10,295 nucleotides of DNA, taken from Campylobacteraceae bacterium. GTDB taxonomy: Bacteria; Campylobacterota; Campylobacteria; Campylobacterales; Sulfurovaceae. A program made the translations under genes and the position numbers. This document shows, piece by piece, positions 5,972 to 10,295 of the stretch (the stretch's first letter is position 1; every line of letters begins with the position of its first letter). The stretch lies in contig JALSPE010000132.1 in NCBI GenBank assembly GCA_026986085.1, positions 1 through 10,295 on the forward strand, written 5' to 3'. The notes beneath the pieces were generated by a model that was given only the letters and a program-made list of their open reading frames with translations, made no database searches and was not told the DNA's origin.

Positions 5972-7498
5972 ATGATGAAGAGTAGTTATTACTCGATAAG
6001 GCATAGTGTGGCCACAGTTGTTGCACTATGCATAGTTACAGATTTTAGTTTTGGCAGTGTAAGTTGCCAAGATGGTGTAGATTACAAAAATAGTTGTAAT
6101 CCATATAGAGTTAAACTTATAGGGTTTAATGAGAAAAATGATAAATCTACAAAAGATACTAATTTAGATTCTAAAACTTCAGAAGTTGTAATAAATCAAG
6201 CAAAAAGTTATTTTGATACACTACTTAGTAGATATAGTGATAACTATAATGGAAAGTATGGATTACAATCTATTATTGATAGAGATGGCTATGATAGTTT
6301 TAAAGATAATGCTAAAAAGAGTAGCTCTACTAAGTTAGATAGTAAAAAATCTAAAGAGATTGCTAAAAAGAGTAAAAAAGAGAGTGAAAAAACTATCAAA
6401 AGAGTTTCGACTACAGATGATAATAAAGATATCAAAGAAGTTGATAAGAGTGAGATTAAGCCAGATATAGCTGAGTATAAAAATAGTTTACCTAAAGTTA
6501 AAAAGTATAAATTTTATACTGTTAAAAAGGGAGATAGTATATCTTTAATTGCTAAGAGATATGGCGTGGATATTGATAGTTTAAAGAGATTGAACTCTTT
6601 AGATAAAAACAGCACAGTAAAAATTGGTAAAAAGCTTAAAATACCTTTTGATGTTACTTCTGAAGAGCTTGTAAATGGTGATAGTAAAGATAAAATTAAT
6701 ATCCAAAAGAGTGATTTGGCAAAAGTTAAACAGTATAAATTTTATACTGTTAAAAAGGGAGATAGTCTATCTTTAATTGCTAAGAGATATGGTGTGGATA
6801 TTGATAGTTTAAAGAGATTGAACTCTTTAGATAAAAACAACACAGTAAAAATTGGTAAAAGGCTTAAGATACCTTTAGATGTTGTTTTTGAAGATAGTCA
6901 AAAAGTGGCAATATCAGATAGCAGATTAAGGGTAGGCAGTAAAAATAGTAACTCTTTAGAGAGTAAAGATTTTTATACTGTTAAAAAGGGAGATAGCCTA
7001 TCTTTAATTGCAAAGAAGAGTGGAGTCTCAATTACAAAATTAAGAGAGATTAATAGATTAAGCAGAAGCAGTCATATAAAAGTTGGAGATAAGATATACT
7101 TAAGAAGTTTACGATTATCTAAACTAGAAAACAGAGTATATGATTTTAATAAAAATATTAAATTTAAAAAGAGTCCAAGACTTAATTATAAGAAAAAAAT
7201 TAGAGTTGTAGCAACTGCTTATACATCACATGTAAATCAAACAGATGACTCACCATTTTTAGCTGCTTGGAACAACAGGCTTAGACCTGGTATGAAAATT
7301 ATTGCAGTATCTCCTGATTTAATTAAAAAGTATGGATTAACGAATGGAGTAAAAGTAAAAATATCTGGACTTCCAGGTTACTATACTGTAAGAGATAAGA
7401 TGAATGCAAGACTTAGAAACCATATAGATATCTATATGGGAGTAAATAAGAGACGAGCCCTTAGATGGGGAAGAAGAAGAATAGTTCTATATTGGTAG
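5972..7498 (+). CDS. Exported LysM (x3) and 3D-domain cell-wall protein
   Basis: This 508-residue protein has a signal-peptide-like N-terminus: basic residue near 10, hydrophobic core at about 12-28, probable cleavage between residues 29 and 33. It is therefore probably periplasmic; C20 lacks a proper lipobox. A Lys/Ser/Asp-rich, probably disordered region (about 50-175) leads to three LysM peptidoglycan-binding repeats at about 181-225, 257-301 and 334-378, each starting FYTVKKGDS. The first two are nearly identical even in DNA. The C-terminus (about 410-508) is a 3D-type double-psi barrel domain: ATAYTS at 414-419, TDDSPF, RLRPGMKIIAVSP, VRDKMNA with D474, HIDIYMG with D486, and a final ALRWGRRRIVLYW. 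Such domains relate to the MltA/RlpA type and suggest a peptidoglycan lytic or remodelling role (inference). S447 stands where the first Asp of the classic 3D motif would be. Confidence 0.87.
   Translation: MMKSSYYSIRHSVATVVALCIVTDFSFGSVSCQDGVDYKNSCNPYRVKLIGFNEKNDKSTKDTNLDSKTSEVVINQAKSYFDTLLSRYSDNYNGKYGLQSIIDRDGYDSFKDNAKKSSSTKLDSKKSKEIAKKSKKESEKTIKRVSTTDDNKDIKEVDKSEIKPDIAEYKNSLPKVKKYKFYTVKKGDSISLIAKRYGVDIDSLKRLNSLDKNSTVKIGKKLKIPFDVTSEELVNGDSKDKINIQKSDLAKVKQYKFYTVKKGDSLSLIAKRYGVDIDSLKRLNSLDKNNTVKIGKRLKIPLDVVFEDSQKVAISDSRLRVGSKNSNSLESKDFYTVKKGDSLSLIAKKSGVSITKLREINRLSRSSHIKVGDKIYLRSLRLSKLENRVYDFNKNIKFKKSPRLNYKKKIRVVATAYTSHVNQTDDSPFLAAWNNRLRPGMKIIAVSPDLIKKYGLTNGVKVKISGLPGYYTVRDKMNARLRNHIDIYMGVNKRRALRWGRRRIVLYW
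6494..6655 (+). repeat. Tandem-like LysM coding repeat, copy 1
   Basis: This 162-bp unit (residues 175-228) covers the first LysM motif and its flanks. By eye it differs from copy 2 at only seven bases (about 96% identity), in the same reading frame and without gaps. Confidence 0.9.
6722..6883 (+). repeat. Tandem-like LysM coding repeat, copy 2
   Basis: This 162-bp unit (residues 251-304) is 228 bp downstream of copy 1, with an unrelated 66-bp linker between them. Five of the seven differences from copy 1 change an amino acid. The start of the third LysM motif (6971-7011) matches the equivalent 41 bases of copy 2 with one mismatch, after which it diverges. Confidence 0.9.
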
Positions 7499-7512
7499 AA
7501 GATCTTTTAGGC

Positions 7513-7532
7513 TAGGTAGCTTTTGTTACCTA
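7513..7532. terminator. Hairpin in the convergent gap, candidate bidirectional terminator
   Basis: TAGGTAGC (7513-7520) pairs with GTTACCTA (7525-7532) over 8 bp, including one G-U pair, closing a TTTT loop. It lies 14 nt after the stop of the LysM/3D gene and 21 nt past the stop of the opposite CoA-binding gene. The downstream U tract is poor on both strands (TATTTATGTTTT on the plus strand), so efficiency is uncertain. Confidence 0.55.
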
Positions 7533-7553
7533 ACGCTATTTATGTTTTGAAGA

Positions 7554-7985
7554 TTATCCAATCAATTTTTTATGTTCTATTTTAATGCATAGATTTTGAA
7601 CAACATTAATACCTGCATCTTTTACTTTTTGTGCTGCTTGATTATTTACAATACCTAATTGTGTCCATAGTAAATCGACATCACCTCTATTAATTACAGC
7701 ATCTGCTATTGCTAAGAGTGCAGCTGGTTTTCTAAAGACTACAACAATATCTACTTTTTTATCAATTTCAGCTAGAGTTCTATATACCTTTTGTCCTAAA
7801 ATCTCATCCTCTTTTGGGTAGATTGGAAAAACATTATATCCAGCATCTATCATATATTTTGTAACTTTGTTGCTATCTTTTTGAGGATTTGGTGATGCTC
7901 CTACTATTGCAATATTTTTATATTTTGTTAAATACTCTTTTACTTTTTCGGGGTCAGAGTTTACAGAAGGCATTTCACATTCCAT
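7554..7985 (-). CDS. CoA-binding domain protein (YccU-like)
   Basis: The 143-residue protein is a single Rossmann-type CoA-binding domain of the succinyl-CoA synthetase type (CoA_binding_2, YccU-like). The signature is visible as NIAIVGASPNPQKDSNKV at about 24-41, the nucleotide-binding loop, followed by GYNVFPIYPK, VDIVVVFRKP, LLWTQLGI and a C-terminal QNLCIKIEHKKL with the conserved cysteine. It is predicted cytoplasmic. Members are widespread in bacteria but their physiological role is not settled, so no symbol is given. AAGGA on the minus strand lies 6 nt before the chosen ATG; a second Met at residue 5 is less well placed. It is transcribed away from ilvA out of a 60-bp shared spacer and runs toward the LysM/3D gene. 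Confidence 0.9.
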   Translation of the reverse strand: MECEMPSVNSDPEKVKEYLTKYKNIAIVGASPNPQKDSNKVTKYMIDAGYNVFPIYPKEDEILGQKVYRTLAEIDKKVDIVVVFRKPAALLAIADAVINRGDVDLLWTQLGIVNNQAAQKVKDAGINVVQNLCIKIEHKKLIG

Positions 7986-8004
7986 ACTTTATCCTTTATT
8001 TTGA

Positions 8005-8010
8005 TATAAT
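8005..8010 (+). promoter_or_regulatory. Candidate -10 box (TATAAT) of ilvA
   Basis: TTTTGATATAATTTTAG is a typical Campylobacterota sigma-70 promoter core, with T-rich sequence upstream and no -35 box. The predicted start near 8017 gives a leader of about 28 nt holding the AAAGG ribosome site at 8033-8037, 8 nt before the ilvA ATG. Confidence 0.65.
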
Positions 8011-8027
8011 TTTAGATATTCTAACAT

Positions 8028-8033
8028 ATTATA
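8028..8033 (-). promoter_or_regulatory. Candidate -10 box (TATAAT) of the CoA-binding gene
   Basis: Read on the minus strand this is a perfect TATAAT, with a predicted start near 8021 and a leader of about 36 nt containing AAGGA. It faces the ilvA -10 box, so the two predicted start points lie within a few bases of each other, on either side of TTAGA-TAT-TCTAA (8012-8024). Confidence 0.45.
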
Positions 8034-8045
8034 AAGGCAAATTAG

Positions 8046-9260
8046 ATGTTAAATCTTGAAAATATTCAAAAAGCTTATCAAAAGTTAAGTAAAGTAGCTC
8101 ACAAAACTCCATTGGCATATGCTCCAATTTTAAGCAATCAAGTTGGATATAGTGTATATTTAAAGAAAGAGAATCTACAAGTTACTGGTTCATTTAAATT
8201 AAGGGGAGCTTTTAATAAAATATCTAATTTAATAGAAGTTGATAGTAGTTTAAAAGGAGTTGTGGCTGCAAGTGCTGGTAATCATGCACAAGGTGTTGCC
8301 TTTAGTGCTAAACATTTTGGAATAGAAGCTACAATTTTTATGCCAGAATCTACTCCTTTAAATAAGATTCAAGGTGTTGAGAGTTATGGTGCGAAAGTTG
8401 TTTTAAAAGGTAGCAGTTATGATGAAGCATATGAGAGTGCATTAAATTATGCAAAAGAGAATAAAATTGAGTTTGTTCACCCTTTTGAAAATGATTTTGT
8501 GATGGCAGGGCAGGGTAGTATAGCTTTAGAGATTTTAGAGGAGATAGATGATTTAGATGCTATAGTTGTTCCAGTAGGTGGTGGTGGTTTAATTAGTGGC
8601 ATGGCAGTTGCAGTTAAAGAGTTAAATCCAAATATTAAGATAATTGGTGTAGCCTCAGAGGGTGCACCTGCAATGTATAACTCTTTTAAATCTAGTAAAA
8701 TTGTTAATAGTAAAAGGGTAAAGACAATTGCAGATGGAATTGCAGTTAAGAATACATCTAAAATTACATTGGATTATATTAAGGAATATGTAGATGATAT
8801 GGTGCTTGTATGTGATGATGAGATAGCAACAGCTATTCTATTTTTATTAGAGAAGCAAAAGTTACTTGTAGAGGGGGCTGGAGCTGTAGGTGTAGCAGCT
8901 CTATTGCATAACAAGTTAGATTTAAAGTCAAATAGTAAGGTGTGTGTAGTTTTAAGTGGTGGTAATATTGATGTTACTATGCTTAATTTAATTATTGAAA
9001 AGGGACTTGTTAAGTCTTATAGAAAGATGAAGCTTGTTGTAACGCTTATTGATAAGCCTGGAGCATTAGAGGAGTTTTCTCACATTATGAGAGAGGCACA
9101 GGCAAATATTGTGCAAATTGGATATGATAGAACATCTACAGATTTAGAGTTTGGAGATGCTCATGTAAGTGTTTCATTAGAGACAAAAGGTAAAGATCAT
9201 CAAGAGAGTATAAGGGCAATTCTAAATGAGCATGGATATAGTTTTAAAGAGGAGCATTAG
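8046..9260 (+). CDS. ilvA: Threonine ammonia-lyase (threonine dehydratase), medium form with ACT domain
   Basis: This PLP enzyme deaminates L-threonine to 2-oxobutyrate and ammonia, the entry to isoleucine synthesis. The 404-residue protein has the catalytic domain at about 1-320, with TGSFKLRGA at 47-55 (PLP lysine K51), AASAGNHAQG at 74-83, the GGGG phosphate loop at 178-181 and a late SGGNID at 304-309. A single ACT-type domain follows at about 328-402, starting LVVTLIDKPGALEEF. This is the medium-length class; E. coli IlvA is longer, with two ACT-like units. The ACT domain suggests allosteric control by an amino acid such as isoleucine, but that is inferred; a catabolic role cannot be excluded. 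Its substrate is made by the thrC product encoded upstream. It overlaps the Ppx/GppA gene by one base. Confidence 0.94.
   Translation: MLNLENIQKAYQKLSKVAHKTPLAYAPILSNQVGYSVYLKKENLQVTGSFKLRGAFNKISNLIEVDSSLKGVVAASAGNHAQGVAFSAKHFGIEATIFMPESTPLNKIQGVESYGAKVVLKGSSYDEAYESALNYAKENKIEFVHPFENDFVMAGQGSIALEILEEIDDLDAIVVPVGGGGLISGMAVAVKELNPNIKIIGVASEGAPAMYNSFKSSKIVNSKRVKTIADGIAVKNTSKITLDYIKEYVDDMVLVCDDEIATAILFLLEKQKLLVEGAGAVGVAALLHNKLDLKSNSKVCVVLSGGNIDVTMLNLIIEKGLVKSYRKMKLVVTLIDKPGALEEFSHIMREAQANIVQIGYDRTSTDLEFGDAHVSVSLETKGKDHQESIRAILNEHGYSFKEEH
9248..9254 (+). promoter_or_regulatory. Ribosome binding site AGAGGAG fixing a GTG start
   Basis: AGAGGAG inside the ilvA 3' end lies 5 nt before GTG at 9260. 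It supports this unusual start, whose G is the last base of the ilvA TAG stop (TAGTG). Confidence 0.8.
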
Positions 9261-10165
9261 TGAGTATTATAATTGCTATAGATTTGGGATCTAACTCCTT
9301 AGGTATTCTTAAATATGACTGCGTTAAAAAAGAGCCAATAGATAGTTGCTCTTTTGTTGTAAGAACAGCTAGTTCTCTGGTAAATAGAGGCATTATTGAT
9401 GATGGTGCAATCTCTCGTATTGTAGATGCAATTAATAGTGCTAAAGATAGGTTAAATTTTAGTAATTGCAGAGTAAAAGCAGTAACAACAGAAGCTATGA
9501 GAGTTGCTAAAAACTCTAAAGAGGCAATAGCCAAAATTAAAGATATAACAGATGTGGAGTTTGAGATTATATCTCCAAAAGAGGAGGCAGAACTTACATT
9601 TTTAGCAGTTAAAAATAGGTTGGATATTATGGGTATAAATAGAGATTTTATAGCCTTAGATATTGGAGGTGGCTCTACGGAGCTTACATTTTATATAGAT
9701 GGTAAATTATCTACAAAGAGTTTTAAAATAGGTATTGTTACAATTGTATCAGAGGTTAAAGATGTATCTCAATTAGAACAGATTATAGAGGAGAAATCTG
9801 CACCAATAGCAAATTTTGTAAAGGGTTTTAATTGTGATAATTTAGAGTTTATAGCAACAGCTGGAACACCAACAACAGTAGCAGCGCTTAAACATAATTT
9901 AAATTATAAAAGTTACGATGCCAAAGTTGTTAATGGAACTAAACTAACAATAGATGAGTTAAACTATTATCTTGATAAGTTATTAAATATGAGTAAATCT
10001 CAAAGAGAAGTAGCAGTAGGAGTAGGTAGAGAAGATTTAATAATTGCTGGTATATTAATTTATAAACAGATATATAAAATATTAAATAAACATATCTCAA
10101 TTGTAGTAGATGATAGTTTAAGAGAAGGTGTAGCTATAAGTGAATGCAAAAGATTAAAAATCTGA
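9260..10165 (+). CDS. Ppx/GppA family phosphatase, short form
   Basis: The 301-residue protein belongs to the exopolyphosphatase / guanosine pentaphosphate phosphatase family of the actin-like ATPase fold. Motifs in order are IAIDLGSNSLG at 5-15 (first phosphate loop), VTTEAMRVAKN at 75-85, SPKEEAELTF at 105-114 with the probable catalytic E109, ALDIGGGSTEL at 132-142 (second phosphate loop), AGTPTT near 201-206, VGREDLIIAG at 255-264 and DSLREGVAI at 285-293. It therefore has the complete two-lobed core but no C-terminal HD-type domain of the roughly 500-residue E. coli proteins. Whether it acts on polyphosphate, pppGpp or both cannot be read from sequence. It starts with GTG and is translationally coupled to ilvA. 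No strong terminator follows directly. Confidence 0.92.
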   Translation: MSIIIAIDLGSNSLGILKYDCVKKEPIDSCSFVVRTASSLVNRGIIDDGAISRIVDAINSAKDRLNFSNCRVKAVTTEAMRVAKNSKEAIAKIKDITDVEFEIISPKEEAELTFLAVKNRLDIMGINRDFIALDIGGGSTELTFYIDGKLSTKSFKIGIVTIVSEVKDVSQLEQIIEEKSAPIANFVKGFNCDNLEFIATAGTPTTVAALKHNLNYKSYDAKVVNGTKLTIDELNYYLDKLLNMSKSQREVAVGVGREDLIIAGILIYKQIYKILNKHISIVVDDSLREGVAISECKRLKI

Positions 10166-10295
10166 ATCTATATTAGATAGTAGAGACTATAGAGCCCTTA
10201 CAACGGACATTCTCCAAAAATAGGCACGAAAATATATTAATAAGATACTTAAATAAGCATTTTATTTAATTTTATGTAGTTAAGAACTGTAGTCA
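10166..10295. other. Non-coding tail after the Ppx/GppA gene
   Basis: No gene is recognisable in these 130 bases; all frames are broken by stops. It holds a patch richer in G and C than its surroundings (about 10191-10215, including CCCTTACAACGGAC). An AT-only inverted repeat TTAAATAA / TTATTTAA (10249-10256 and 10262-10269) with a 5-nt loop and TTTT behind it follows. The latter could be a weak terminator, but with no G-C pairs in the stem I do not call it one. Confidence 0.4.

Noticed and set aside
5972..6067. Lipoprotein signal with C20 of the LysM/3D protein
   Set aside because: The residues before the cysteine read VAL, without the small residue needed directly before Cys, and the hydrophobic stretch continues past it; an ordinary signal peptide is more likely.
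9244..9534. Minus-strand open frame across the ilvA / Ppx-GppA junction
   Set aside because: It is antisense to two well-supported genes and shows no protein family features; the other short antisense frames within argB, thrC and the LysM gene were rejected on the same grounds.
1..10295. Defence island, CRISPR array, prophage, integrated element or biosynthetic cluster
   Set aside because: All large frames match conserved housekeeping or widespread families, composition is even apart from the small final patch, and no transposase, integrase, nuclease, array repeat or toxin-antitoxin pair was seen.

Overview
The window is an AT-rich, gene-dense piece of a bacterial chromosome, filled almost wholly with housekeeping genes. 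Several signs point to the Campylobacterota (formerly Epsilonproteobacteria), although I cannot name the genus. These are a strong bias to A/T-ending codons, genes packed with 1-11 nt overlaps, T-rich promoters with a GATATAAT core and no clear -35 box, and a gene order (MBL hydrolase, divergent operon containing lpxK, then thrC) that, as far as I recall, resembles the thrC region of Campylobacter jejuni. Presence of lpxK means a Gram-negative lipid A-making cell. I saw no transposase, integrase, CRISPR array, tRNA or rRNA.

Layout: (1) 3-608, minus strand, a glyoxalase II-like metallo-beta-lactamase-fold hydrolase. (2) 626-4308, plus strand, a four-gene operon: a DUF455 ferritin-like diiron protein, a divergent DegT/DnrJ/EryC1/StrS-type PLP enzyme, lipid A 4'-kinase (lpxK) and acetylglutamate kinase (argB). 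The last three are joined by overlapping stop/start or ribosome-site signals. The operon and the hydrolase diverge from a gap of only 17 bp. (3) 4309-4489, a 181-bp spacer with a weak hairpin and one or two promoters, leading into thrC (4490-5956). (4) 5972-7498, an exported protein with three LysM repeats and a C-terminal 3D-type domain, 15 bp behind thrC. (5) A hairpin at 7513-7532 in the convergent gap, then a minus-strand CoA-binding-fold protein (7554-7985). (6) From a 60-bp divergent spacer, ilvA (8046-9260, threonine ammonia-lyase with an ACT domain) and a GTG-started Ppx/GppA phosphatase (9260-10165) that overlaps it by one base. (7) 10166-10295, no gene recognised.

Functionally the window joins amino-acid synthesis (argB for arginine; thrC then ilvA for threonine to 2-oxobutyrate to isoleucine) with envelope work (lpxK for lipid A; the LysM/3D protein for peptidoglycan). 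It also holds possible stress or metabolite functions (MBL hydrolase, DUF455, CoA-binding protein, Ppx/GppA).

I found no convincing undescribed multi-gene system. The points most worth a second look are the PLP enzyme with altered signature motifs, the near-identical tandem LysM repeats, and the very compact divergent promoter regions.
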